A stretch of DNA of 64,000 nucleotides from JAGXQV01 sp964451375. GTDB taxonomy: Bacteria > Pseudomonadota > Gammaproteobacteria > Burkholderiales > Sulfuricellaceae. Below, piece by piece: positions 7,430 to 15,207 of the stretch (position 1 is its first letter; each line of letters starts with the position of its first letter). A program made the position numbers and the translations under genes. The notes beneath the pieces were generated by a model. It searched no databases. It had not been told where the DNA came from and saw nothing but the letters and a program-made list of their open reading frames with translations. The stretch is from the NCBI GenBank assembly GCA_964451375.1, contig CAYVIN010000001.1:1-64000 (forward strand), read 5' to 3'.

Positions 7430-8234
7430 GATTTTCTCCTTCGGTGAAGGCAAATGCGGCATAACCCACCACCCGGCTGCGATCCCCCGCCGTATCGCCG
7501 GAATTGCGTAAATCCAGGAGTTCCGGGTGGAGATGGTGACGCCGCGCGGCGAGCAGCAGGCCGTTCACCGGCGTACCGCCGCAAGCCTGCTCGTGATGGA
7601 TGGGAACTTGCAGGTCGAGTATCGCCTGGGCGGTTGCGCCGTCAATGCGCCGGGCGTCCTGATAGGCGTGGAAATGGGACAGGTCGGAACTGATGACGAT
7701 CAAGGTCTCCGGCCCGCCCCACACGGCTTCCAGCACATCAGCGACTTCTTCAGCGGTGGCGTCGCCGACCGCCAGCGGGAGCAGGGTGAAGTCGTCCAAC
7801 ACGACTTGGAGGAAAGGTAATTGCACTTCCAGCGAGTGTTCCCAGGCGTGGGCCGGGGTGAATTCCACCACCTGCGGCAGCGCGGCAGCGCGCGCCGCTA
7901 GTTCGACATCCACTTTCACCGCGCCCAGTGGCGTGGCAAAAACCGCAACGCCCGGTAGCGCCAGGCCCCGCACCGGCACCCGATGCACCGGGCCGAGCAG
8001 CACCACCCGCCGGTAAACGTCGCGACCCGCTTGCAGCAAGGTATAGGCGTACGCTGCTACCGGCCCGGAATAAACATAACCGGCATGAGGTACAATCACC
8101 GCCTTGGGCAGCCCGGCGCTGCGGCTTTCGGCGCGATGCGCGTCAAGCAGATAACCGGCAACATCACGCGCCAATGTAGCGGGATCGTCGGGATAGAACG
8201 TTCCCGCCACGGCGGGAAGACGAATGTTGTTCAT
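7419..8234 (-). CDS. amrB: AmmeMemoRadiSam system protein B (MEMO1 family)
   Basis: The 271-residue product begins MNNIRLPAVAGTFYP and contains the MEMO motifs KAVIVPHAGYVYSGPVAAYAY, VVLLGPVHRVPVRG, LEVQLPFLQVVL, VISSDLSHFHAYQDA and the closing GDRSRVVGYAAFAF. Conserved His and Asp residues in these motifs resemble the extradiol dioxygenase metal site, and human MEMO1 binds copper or iron. The start at 8234 is preceded by a GGGGG-type ribosome binding site. It is the first gene of amrB-amrA-amrS and is divergent from ispD. Confidence 0.92.
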   Translation of the reverse strand: MNNIRLPAVAGTFYPDDPATLARDVAGYLLDAHRAESRSAGLPKAVIVPHAGYVYSGPVAAYAYTLLQAGRDVYRRVVLLGPVHRVPVRGLALPGVAVFATPLGAVKVDVELAARAAALPQVVEFTPAHAWEHSLEVQLPFLQVVLDDFTLLPLAVGDATAEEVADVLEAVWGGPETLIVISSDLSHFHAYQDARRIDGATAQAILDLQVPIHHEQACGGTPVNGLLLAARRHHLHPELLDLRNSGDTAGDRSRVVGYAAFAFTEGENHVR

Positions 8235-8304
8235 GACCTGGCCCCCAATAAAATCATTACCCACACTTTCAATATAAGTCCGACCACCAGGATAGCAAGC
8301 CGAT

Positions 8305-9003
8305 ATGCCTAACTACCATGCCTTGATTCCCGCCGCCGGCAGCGGCTCGCGGATGGGCGGCGACCTGCCCAAACAATACCTGCCGCTCAACGGCAAACCG
8401 CTGATTTACCACGCCGTGGCGCGGCTTTGCGGGCATCCGCAGATTGCCACGGTATATGTGGTGCTCGCGCCTGGGGATAACTGGTGGGAGGGTTATGATT
8501 GGCAAGCCTTTTCGACCAAGCTGCGGGTGCTGCGCTGTGGCGGCGCGGAGCGTTTCGAGTCGGTGCGCAACGGGCTGGATGCGATACGCGACGAAATCGG
8601 CTTTGAAGACTGGGTGCTGGTGCATGATGCGGCCCGTCCCTGCCTGCGCGACGGACAACTCGACGATCTCATCGGGCAAATCGGCGACGACGCGGTGGGC
8701 GGCATCCTCGCCCAGCCGGTCGCCGATACCCTCAAACGCGCCGACGCCGAGCAGCGCGTGACACGCACCGAGCCGCGCGAAAACCTGTGGCAGGCCCAGA
8801 CGCCGCAAATGTTCCGCTATGTCCTGCTGCAACGGGCGCTGTCGCTGCTGGCCGGGGAAATCGTCACCGATGAGGCCCAGGCTGTCGAAAAACTCGGTTT
8901 TCAGGCCAGATTGGTCGCCAGCGACAGCAGCAATTTCAAGGTCACTTATCCGCGCGATTTGAAGCTTGCGGAATGGCTGCTCAAGGAGGGAGGGGAATCA
9001 TGA
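8305..9003 (+). CDS. ispD: 2-C-methyl-D-erythritol 4-phosphate cytidylyltransferase
   Basis: IspD transfers CMP to methylerythritol 4-phosphate in the non-mevalonate isoprenoid pathway. The 232-residue sequence has the N-terminal nucleotide loop HALIPAAGSGSRMGGDLPKQYLPL with Arg and Lys ligands, then CGGAERFESVRNGL, VLVHDAARPC, and a C-terminal TDEAQAVEKLG. Size and motifs match the family, with no sign of decay. Its TGA overlaps the ATG of ispF, so the two are translationally coupled, the common arrangement in proteobacteria. Confidence 0.97.
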   Translation: MPNYHALIPAAGSGSRMGGDLPKQYLPLNGKPLIYHAVARLCGHPQIATVYVVLAPGDNWWEGYDWQAFSTKLRVLRCGGAERFESVRNGLDAIRDEIGFEDWVLVHDAARPCLRDGQLDDLIGQIGDDAVGGILAQPVADTLKRADAEQRVTRTEPRENLWQAQTPQMFRYVLLQRALSLLAGEIVTDEAQAVEKLGFQARLVASDSSNFKVTYPRDLKLAEWLLKEGGES

Positions 9004-9485
9004 GAATCGGCCAGGGATTCGACGTTCATCAACTGGTGGAAGGACGCAAGCTGATCATCGGCGGGGTGGAGATTCCCTATCCCCTTGGCCTGCTCGGCCA
9101 TTCCGACGCCGATGTGCTGCTTCACGCGATTTGCGACGCGCTGCTGGGCGCCGCCGCACTGGGCGACATCGGACGCCATTTTCCGGACAGCGACCCGCGC
9201 TACAAGGGCATCGACAGCCGCAAATTACTCCGCGAAACCATGCACCTGCTGCGCGAGCAGGCTTATACCCTGGTCAATCTGGACGCCACCATCATCGCCC
9301 AGATGCCGAAAATGGCCCCCCACATTCCCACCATGATCGCCAACATCGCCGCAGACTTGGGCAGCGAAGCGGGACGCATCAACATCAAAGCCACCACCAC
9401 CGAAAAACTCGGCTTTACCGGACGCGGCGAAGGTATCGCCGCCCAGGCGGTATGCCTGATTGAGCGGGTTGATTTGGCGGGGTGA
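9000..9485 (+). CDS. ispF: 2-C-methyl-D-erythritol 2,4-cyclodiphosphate synthase
   Basis: IspF cyclises CDP-methylerythritol phosphate, releasing CMP, and works as a trimer with zinc. The 161-residue protein starts MRIGQGFDVHQLV, supplying the metal-binding Asp8 and His10, with the third ligand in GHSDADVLLHAICDALLGA; the C-terminus has NIKATTTEKLGFTGRGEGIAA for the cytidine pocket. ATG 9000 overlaps the ispD stop (ATGA) and follows a GGAGGGAGG-like ribosome binding site inside ispD. A longer in-frame start at 8973 is rejected for those reasons. Confidence 0.97.
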   Translation: MRIGQGFDVHQLVEGRKLIIGGVEIPYPLGLLGHSDADVLLHAICDALLGAAALGDIGRHFPDSDPRYKGIDSRKLLRETMHLLREQAYTLVNLDATIIAQMPKMAPHIPTMIANIAADLGSEAGRINIKATTTEKLGFTGRGEGIAAQAVCLIERVDLAG

Positions 9486-9626
9486 TTCACGACACGCCAG
9501 TCTATTCAGCGGTGCTGCACTGTCATTGTCTGGTGTCAGTGAGAATGCCTAGAACGCCTATCCACAGGCTCAAGTGGGTATGTGTTTACTAACTTTTCGG
9601 ACTGTTTCAGGGCAGGGAACAAGCAC

Positions 9627-10445
9627 CTATTTTCTCCCGATGTTTTTGAAAAACGCATCCAGCGCCTTCACGAACTTTTCCCGGTCGGTGAACGGGGCGT
9701 CGTTGTGTCCGCCGCTTAGTTCGATCAGGCGTTTCGGTTGTGGTGCGGCGGCCAACAGGGCTTCGGCCATCCGGTAGGGGGTGATTTCGTCGTCGCGGCT
9801 GTGCAGGAGCAGCACCGGGCTGCTTACTGCGGCAAGCGCGGCGCGCGTGTCGTAACGAATGCGGGCAATGAGACGGGTGGGCAGGTAGGGATAGTATTCG
9901 TCGCCCATTTCCGCGATGCCGGTGAAGGCGGCGTACAGCACCAAGCCGCGCGCTGGATGGTCTTGCGCGAGGTGGGCGGCGATGGCCCCGCCCAGCGATT
10001 CGCCGTAAAGGAATATCGTGGCGGCGGGAATATGGCGTGTTTCAGTGAGGTAACGCCAGACGGCTGCGGCGTCGCGATAAGTACCTGCTTCGCTGGGCGC
10101 GCCGCTGCTTGCGCCGTAGCCCCGATAATCGAAAATCAGGACGTTCAGGCCGAGGCCGTGGAATATTTCGATGAGATCAAGACGCTGCCCGATGTTGCCC
10201 GCGTTGCCGTGGAATAACAGGAGAGTGGCGCGTGCGGCGGGTGCTGGAATGTACCAGCCGTCCAGGGTTTCTCCGTCTTCGGTGGGGATTTTCAGGGCTT
10301 CGTAGCTGAGGCCGATGCTGTCCGGGGTGGTTTTTACCTGGCGGTCGGGGAAATAGACGTAGCTTTCCTGATACAGGTAGAGATAGAGCGACAGTCCGAC
10401 GTAAACGCTGGCGGCGATGCCCAGCAGGGCGGTGAGGAAACGCAT
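9627..10445 (-). CDS. Membrane-anchored alpha/beta hydrolase (BEM46/ABHD13-like)
   Basis: The 272-residue protein starts with a single hydrophobic segment (about residues 3-26) then an alpha/beta-hydrolase domain: TLLLFHGNAGNIGQR for the oxyanion loop, FDYRGYGASSGAPSEAG, nucleophile elbow LYGESLGGAIA, acid in LLLHSRDDEITPY and histidine in ELSGGHNDAPF. All three catalytic residues are present. BEM46/ABHD13-like proteins are serine hydrolases of unknown substrate. It is last in a minus-strand run after the coiled-coil gene, 11 bases downstream. Confidence 0.9.
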   Translation of the reverse strand: MRFLTALLGIAASVYVGLSLYLYLYQESYVYFPDRQVKTTPDSIGLSYEALKIPTEDGETLDGWYIPAPAARATLLLFHGNAGNIGQRLDLIEIFHGLGLNVLIFDYRGYGASSGAPSEAGTYRDAAAVWRYLTETRHIPAATIFLYGESLGGAIAAHLAQDHPARGLVLYAAFTGIAEMGDEYYPYLPTRLIARIRYDTRAALAAVSSPVLLLHSRDDEITPYRMAEALLAAAPQPKRLIELSGGHNDAPFTDREKFVKALDAFFKNIGRK

Positions 10446-10456
10446 GGATAGCGGAC

Positions 10457-11290
10457 TTAGCGGCTCCGGTTCTTGAGTTGGGCGAATTTGGCTTCAAGGC
10501 CTTCGAGTTGTTCGAGGGCCATTTTGAAGAGGTCGTTTTTGAGGTTGAAGTTTTCGTCGAGCAGTTTTTCCTGCTCGGATTTGACGGAAGTGTGCTGGGT
10601 GGAAAGCTTATCGATGCTTTCCCGGAATTGCTCGATTTCTTCGGTCAGCAGGCGGGTTTGCTGCTTGAGCTGGTCGCGTTCGTGCTGGGTGGCGAGGGCG
10701 TAACGTTTGATTTGTTCGTGGTCGTTGCTGAGGCGTTCCAGGGCTTGGCGTTCCTTTTCCGGTTTGGCGCGAAGCTGGGTGATTTCCTGTTTCAACTCGT
10801 CCTTGGCGCGACTGGCTGCTACCGCCTGGGTCAGCGAAGCGACCCGGTCGCGGGTGAGGTCTTCAAGAAGGCGTTTGAGCTTGCTGTGTTCCGCTATCGC
10901 CTGTTCGACTTTTTCGCGGTATTGGTCGCGTTCTATCGCCAGGGCTTCCAGGTAACGTTTGAGTTCCTGGGGGTTTTGGGTTTGCGGGAGCGGTTGGCCG
11001 GGTGGCGGGGCTTTAGTGGCGGCTGCGCCTGCCGGGAGTTTGTGAAGGAGTTGTTCGATCTCGAAAACAATGCTGTCGAAGGCGATGGCGAGGTCGATGG
11101 GCGAGGCGGCGTTGACGAAGCGGTTGCGCAGTTCGCGCACGTCAAAGGTGACGTTGCCGGTTTTGATCCCCGATTTGCGGGCGATTTCATCCATGCGCTT
11201 GAGTTCGGCGACGGCGCTGTCGAACAGCGCGGCCTCTTCATCGGGGGAATCGGCGGCGAGGAAACGGGAACGCAGATCGTCGGGGTTCAT
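10457..11290 (-). CDS. Coiled-coil protein of unknown function
   Basis: The 277-residue product begins MNPDDLRSRFLAADSPDEEAALFD. Residues 1 to about 90 are predicted helical and contain a repeated 'ASPxDxAxAFDS' pattern; from about residue 105 onward it is one long heptad-rich coiled coil ending in LEGLEAKFAQLKNRSR. No enzymatic motif is visible. Start 11290 lies 4 bases after the arnD stop, so it is co-transcribed with arnD; longer starts lie inside arnD. It could be a structural or scaffold protein, but this is not established. Confidence 0.7.
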   Translation of the reverse strand: MNPDDLRSRFLAADSPDEEAALFDSAVAELKRMDEIARKSGIKTGNVTFDVRELRNRFVNAASPIDLAIAFDSIVFEIEQLLHKLPAGAAATKAPPPGQPLPQTQNPQELKRYLEALAIERDQYREKVEQAIAEHSKLKRLLEDLTRDRVASLTQAVAASRAKDELKQEITQLRAKPEKERQALERLSNDHEQIKRYALATQHERDQLKQQTRLLTEEIEQFRESIDKLSTQHTSVKSEQEKLLDENFNLKNDLFKMALEQLEGLEAKFAQLKNRSR

Positions 11291-11294
11291 GTTG

Positions 11295-12218
11295 TCAATC
11301 CACCAGGAATTCCGGCCCTTGCAGGGCCAGGTTGCCGGAGCGGCCAGGAATTTCGTCGAAAACGACTTCATGGCGCGGCAATAGATCGGGGTTGAGATTT
11401 TCCTGATATTGACCGAGCGAGACCAGTTGATAACCCTGGGCCTTCCAGCCGGCGAGCAGGGCGTCGAATACTTCGCCGAGTTTCATGCCTTCCAGTTCGG
11501 CGTGGAGGGTATAGACGTGGCCGGTGGGCGAGGGTTTTTCAGTCAGATGCAGGAGGTGCTGGGCGACGTTGTCAACGGTCAAACCGTTCAGGCCGATCAG
11601 TTCGTCGAGGGTCGGGAGGGTGGTCGGCAATTGCGGGCAGGCGATGATTTCGCCGCGCCAGATGGGCATGAAGGGGCAAGTGCCGCGTGTATCCGAGGCA
11701 TAGCTGAACCCCCATTGTTGTTCCAGACGGAGAGCGTGAACATTGGTTTGCCAACCGGCAGAGCCGTGGGTTTTGGGCGGTTCGCCGTAGATTTCGACGA
11801 AACGGTCGAAAGCCAGCTTGAGTTCGCGTTTTGTCCAGACGGCGTCCTGGGCAGCAACTTCATCCTGCCATTTGACGTGATCCCAGCAGTGGATCCCGAC
11901 TTCAAAACCATCGCCGCGCACCTTGCGGAGGATGTCGGCGCAACGTTTGCCGATGTCGGGGCCGGGCAAGAGGGTACCGTACATCAGGGTTTTGAAGCCG
12001 TAATGTTCGAGCACCGAGGTGCGCGAAACTTTTTTCATGAAGCCGGGGCGGAAGGCGCGCTTGATGGCGCGTCCGGTATGGTCGGGGCCGAGGCTGAACA
12101 AAAAAGTCGCGTTGGCCTTGTGTTTGTGCAGCAGTTGGACGAGGTTTGGGACGCCTTCGAGGGTGCCTCGGTAGGTGTCTACGTCGATTTTCAGGGCGAT
12201 TTTTTTACCAGACGGCAT
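11295..12218 (-). CDS. arnD: ArnD-like polysaccharide deacetylase (deformylase)
   Basis: The 307-residue NodB-type hydrolase resembles 4-deoxy-4-formamido-L-arabinose-phosphoundecaprenol deformylase: IALKIDVDTYRGTLEGVPNL (catalytic Asp and metal Asp), FLFSLGPDHTGRAIKR, EVGIHCWDHVKWQD (metal His), GSAGWQTN, CPQLPTTLPTLDELIG and VYTLHAELEG. ArnD removes a formyl group from undecaprenyl-linked L-Ara4FN in the pathway that adds aminoarabinose to lipid A. Its start overlaps the vapC stop by 14 bases. ArnB, ArnC, ArnT and the formyltransferase are not visible nearby, so a related sugar pathway remains possible. Confidence 0.85.
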   Translation of the reverse strand: MPSGKKIALKIDVDTYRGTLEGVPNLVQLLHKHKANATFLFSLGPDHTGRAIKRAFRPGFMKKVSRTSVLEHYGFKTLMYGTLLPGPDIGKRCADILRKVRGDGFEVGIHCWDHVKWQDEVAAQDAVWTKRELKLAFDRFVEIYGEPPKTHGSAGWQTNVHALRLEQQWGFSYASDTRGTCPFMPIWRGEIIACPQLPTTLPTLDELIGLNGLTVDNVAQHLLHLTEKPSPTGHVYTLHAELEGMKLGEVFDALLAGWKAQGYQLVSLGQYQENLNPDLLPRHEVVFDEIPGRSGNLALQGPEFLVD

Positions 12219-12579
12219 GGGGATAGTTTTCCAGGATGTGACTGTCCTTGGTGATCAGGATGTTGTTGTTGAGGGTTGCCTGGCCGACGATGACGCGGTC
12301 GAATGGGTCGCGAGTCCAAGCCAGGGGGGCCGCATGTTGTACTACCCGGTCGAATTGGTGGCGGCAGATTTCCAGGCCGGTGTTGCTTCCCAGATATCCC
12401 AGCAATTCCTCCACCGGTACGTCGAGGCGCTTGATTTCACGCATCAGGTGTAATTCGAGCACTACCATCGGCGAAATCCTCAAATCCCCGGACTCGATCA
12501 ACGTCATGGTGTGTTTGCTCAGCCGCCGGTATGGGTCGGCATAGAGCCACATCACCACATGGGTGTCGAGGTAGATCAT
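12205..12579 (-). CDS. PIN-domain toxin (VapC), separated from its antitoxin by a MITE
   Basis: The 124-residue PIN protein starts MIYLDTHVVMWLYADP, then has VVLELHLMREI, RDPFDRVIVGQA and LITKDSHI, giving the acidic residues of the active site. The subfamily (YLDTHVVMWL) normally overlaps an upstream Phd antitoxin by ATGA. Here the antitoxin stop is 237 bases upstream because a 236-bp inverted-repeat element sits between them; ATG 12579 is the first codon after the element and forms part of the target duplication ATGAT. Longer starts lie inside the element. The toxin frame is intact. Confidence 0.88.
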   Translation of the reverse strand: MIYLDTHVVMWLYADPYRRLSKHTMTLIESGDLRISPMVVLELHLMREIKRLDVPVEELLGYLGSNTGLEICRHQFDRVVQHAAPLAWTRDPFDRVIVGQATLNNNILITKDSHILENYPHAVW

Positions 12580-12815
12580 CCTATATTTCTCAGTTGAACG
12601 GGTCGGAGTGTGCGGTTTTTGGGGTACAGGGCAAGGCGTGACGACGAGTAATGGTCGCTCCATTGCGAGGAGGAACAACGCAGCCATGTACCCCAAAAAC
12701 CGTGCAATCCGGCCCGTAGCGTTCTCACCAGATGGGTGAGCGTTAACATCCAGAAAGAAGATTTTAGAACCAACACCTTAGGCTTCACGGCAAGCGGTCA
12801 ACTGAGAAATATAGG
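12580..12815 (+). mobile_element. MITE-like non-autonomous element, copy A
   Basis: The element is 236 bp with terminal inverted repeats (CCTATATTTCTCAGTTGA at the left; its complement at the right end) and no credible ORF. It is flanked by the 5-base direct repeat ATCAT at 12575-12579 and 12816-12820. Inside is a perfect 16-bp stem, CGGTTTTTGGGGTACA at 12613-12628 with its complement at 12687-12702. A second, inverted copy is at 25210-25444. It lies between the stop of a Phd antitoxin gene and the start of its vapC. Confidence 0.85.
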
Positions 12816-12816
12816 A

Positions 12817-13047
12817 TCATGGGAATGGTTTCCACTCCTTTGACCAATCCATATGTACCAGGTCTTCAGGGTCGCCGATGATGGCGTCAGGATGCGGCGT
12901 GAGACGGGCGAGGCGGCTTTGCGGCGGGTCGGCGGTGATGCGGATTTTCCTGCCGTGGCGGGTGATTTCCACTGCTTCGCCGGTTTCCAGAATGGCGTCC
13001 AGTGTCTTGAAAAGATTGGCGCGAAGTTGGGTGGCGGTCAGTTCCAT
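12817..13047 (-). CDS. Phd/YefM family antitoxin of the split VapC pair
   Basis: The 76-residue protein begins MELTATQLRANLFKTLDAILETGEAVEITRHGRKIRI, the Phd DNA-binding fold; it then has an extended tail (DPEDLVHMDWSKEW) of the type that wraps around a PIN toxin. The TGA stop lies in the ATGAT duplication flanking the MITE, so the last codons are unchanged by the insertion. Its vapC partner follows 237 bases on. Long in-frame ORFs extending upstream to 13872 are shadows of the epimerase gene. Confidence 0.87.
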   Translation of the reverse strand: MELTATQLRANLFKTLDAILETGEAVEITRHGRKIRITADPPQSRLARLTPHPDAIIGDPEDLVHMDWSKEWKPFP

Positions 13048-13136
13048 GATCGTGGTTCCGAAATAGTCTGATGCCAGTATAGGGGAAGGTGGGGACGTAC
13101 ACAATCCGCATGGATGGTGTACGTCTTTGCAATGCT

Positions 13137-14186
13137 TTACTCCACCAGCTTGCGCGCTTCCGCGACTTGGCCGCGATAGGCGTCGTAGATGTGGCGCAGG
13201 GTTTCGGCCATCGGCACGGTAGGCTTCCAGTCGAGTTCCTGCATGGTGTTGGTAATCTTCGGTACGCGATTCTGCACGTCCTGGTAACCCTTGCCATAGT
13301 AGTCGCCGGAGGAGACTTCGACCATGTTGACCTTGTGCGCCATTTCCTTGTACTCGGGATATTCGAGCGCCAGATCCAGCATCATCTTGGCAAGTTCCTT
13401 GACCGAGTAGTTGTTGCTCGGGTTGCCGATGTTGTAAATCTTGCCGGAGGCGACGTTGTCCTTGTTGGCGATGATCTTCATCAGTGCGTCCACGCCGTCG
13501 GAAACGTAGGTGTAGGAACGCTTCGCCGTACCGCCATCGACCAGCTTGATGTCTTCGCCGCGCACGATGTGGCCGAGGAACTGGGTGATCACGCGGGAGC
13601 TGCCTTCCTTGGCGGCGTTGAGGTTGTCCAGCCCGGCGCCGACCCAGTTGAAGGGGCGGAACAGGGTGAAGGTGAAGTTGAATTCGGGGCGCATCGCGTA
13701 GGCCCAGATCACGCGATCCATCAATTGCTTGGAGCACGAGTAAATCCAGCGCGGCTTGTTGATCGGGCCGAGAACCAGTTCCGAATTGTCCGGGTCGAAC
13801 TCGCTGTCGCGGCTCATTCCGTAGACTTCCGAGGTGGAGGGGAAAATCAGGTGTTTGCCGTACTTCACGCACTGGCGGACGATGGGCAGGTTGGCTTCAA
13901 AGTCCAGTTCGAAGACGCGCAGCGGATCCTTCACATAGGTGGCCGGGGTGGCGATGGCGACCAGCGGCAGCACCACGTCGCATTTCTTGACGTGGTACTC
14001 GATCCATTCCTTGTTGATGGTGATGTCGCCTTCAAAGAAGTTGAAGCGCGGATTTTCCATCAGGTCGGTAACACGCTCGCTGTACATGTCCATCCCATAG
14101 ACTTCCCAGTCGGTGGTGTCGAGGATGCGCTTGGAAAGGTGATGGCCGATGAAGCCGTTCACGCCGAGAATCAAGACCTTTTTCAT
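13137..14186 (-). CDS. ArnA C-terminal-type NAD-dependent epimerase/decarboxylase
   Basis: The 349-residue protein is an extended short-chain dehydrogenase: KVLILGVNGFIGHHL (NAD-binding GxxGxxG), PSTSEVYG, and YSCSKQLMDRVIWAY with the catalytic Tyr and Lys. The sequence, including LFRPFNWVGAGLDNL and KRSYTYVSDGVDAL, closely follows the ArnA C-terminal domain, which oxidatively decarboxylates UDP-glucuronate to UDP-4-keto-pentose. It lacks the N-terminal formyltransferase domain. Together with ArnD downstream it suggests synthesis of a modified amino-pentose. The start has good sequence support; the ribosome binding site (TAGGAGC) is clear. Confidence 0.9.
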   Translation of the reverse strand: MKKVLILGVNGFIGHHLSKRILDTTDWEVYGMDMYSERVTDLMENPRFNFFEGDITINKEWIEYHVKKCDVVLPLVAIATPATYVKDPLRVFELDFEANLPIVRQCVKYGKHLIFPSTSEVYGMSRDSEFDPDNSELVLGPINKPRWIYSCSKQLMDRVIWAYAMRPEFNFTFTLFRPFNWVGAGLDNLNAAKEGSSRVITQFLGHIVRGEDIKLVDGGTAKRSYTYVSDGVDALMKIIANKDNVASGKIYNIGNPSNNYSVKELAKMMLDLALEYPEYKEMAHKVNMVEVSSGDYYGKGYQDVQNRVPKITNTMQELDWKPTVPMAETLRHIYDAYRGQVAEARKLVE

Positions 14187-14213
14187 GGTAGCTCCTAAAA
14201 AAATAATAGCGAT

Positions 14214-14290
14214 GTAGGGTGGGCACGGGGTTTAGTGCCCACGCGAACAAGTGGCACCCCCGCGTGGGCACAAAAGCGTGCCCACCCTAC
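14214..14290 (+). repeat. REP-like palindromic repeat
   Basis: Two nested inverted repeats: an outer pair GTAGGGTGGGCACG (14214-14227) with CGTGCCCACCCTAC (14277-14290), and an inner pair GTGCCCACGCG with CGCGTGGGCAC. The sequence type is common in intergenic regions of many bacteria. It lies between tyrA and the epimerase gene on the same strand and could act as a transcriptional pause or terminator, though no T-run follows. Confidence 0.75.
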
Positions 14291-14295
14291 CGAAT

Positions 14296-15207
14296 TCAAA
14301 ACTGCTTTTCCATTCCCCATTTGCGCCGCGCCGCGCTGGCGCTGCCGAACACTTGTTCCAAGCCGGTGCCGTCGCGATTTTCCAGCATTACCTTGAGGCA
14401 TGCCAACTGGGCCTGGTAGGCGTCCAGTTCGTCAAGCAGCGCGTCGCGGTTGGCGAGGCTGATGTCACGCCACATCTCCGGGCTGCTTCCGGCGATCCGG
14501 GTAAAGTCGCGAAAACCGCTGGCAGCGTGGTGGAACAGTTCCGCCGCATTGGGTTTGGCGGCAATGTCGGCGACCAGCGCGAAAGCCAGCAAATGCGGCA
14601 AGTGGCTGACTGCGGCGAAGACCGCGTCGTGGTTGGCCGCCGTGGTGCGTGCAACGCTGGCGCCACAGACCCGCCAGGCGGTGTCCACTTTTTCCAGTGC
14701 GTCGGCGCGGGTTTCCGGCAGCGGCGTAAGTACGACGTTGCGTCCGCGATACAAGGCGGCGCGGGCGGCTTTTGCGCCACTGTGTTCCGCCCCGGCAATC
14801 GGATGGCCGGGAACGAAATAGTCCAGATGTCCGGCAAGATGCTGACGCGCCAGAGCCACCACATCCTGCTTGGTGCTGCCGGCGTCGGTGACCACCGTAT
14901 CGGCTCGCAGATGCGGCGCGATTTGGCTCATGACCACGCCCATCTGCCCGACCGGCAAAGCGAGCAACACCAAATCCGCTTTATCCAGCGCGTCGGCGGC
15001 ATCGACGGCGATGCGGTCGATGGCACCCATTTCCAGGGCGGCCTGGAGGTTCTCCGGGTTGCGCCCAACCCCGACGATTTCACCCACCGCGTTCGCCTCG
15101 CGCAGGGCGAGGGCAAACGAACCGCCGATCAGGCCGACGCCAAAAATCGCCAGTTTGGTGATGAGTGGGGCGGACACGGGCAGAGCGGACTTAAATCGTC
15201 CGGCCAA
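14296..15207 (-). CDS. tyrA: Prephenate dehydrogenase
   Basis: TyrA converts prephenate to 4-hydroxyphenylpyruvate for tyrosine. The protein has the NAD-binding loop LAIFGVGLIGGSFALALRE, ADLVLLALPVGQ, VTDAGSTK, FVPGHPIAGAEHSGA and the later SHLPHLLAFAL, all typical of the monofunctional enzyme. The 303-residue version starts at ATG 15207 inside aroF; a GTG at 15177, 13 bases after the aroF stop, gives 293 residues and fits the usual N-terminus better. The gene is last of the aromatic operon here. Confidence 0.93.
   Translation of the reverse strand: MAGRFKSALPVSAPLITKLAIFGVGLIGGSFALALREANAVGEIVGVGRNPENLQAALEMGAIDRIAVDAADALDKADLVLLALPVGQMGVVMSQIAPHLRADTVVTDAGSTKQDVVALARQHLAGHLDYFVPGHPIAGAEHSGAKAARAALYRGRNVVLTPLPETRADALEKVDTAWRVCGASVARTTAANHDAVFAAVSHLPHLLAFALVADIAAKPNAAELFHHAASGFRDFTRIAGSSPEMWRDISLANRDALLDELDAYQAQLACLKVMLENRDGTGLEQVFGSASAARRKWGMEKQF

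Noticed and set aside
12817..13872. 351-codon minus-strand ORF containing the Phd antitoxin in its end
   Set aside because: Only the last 76 codons are a Phd protein; the rest is the shadow of the epimerase gene in another frame.
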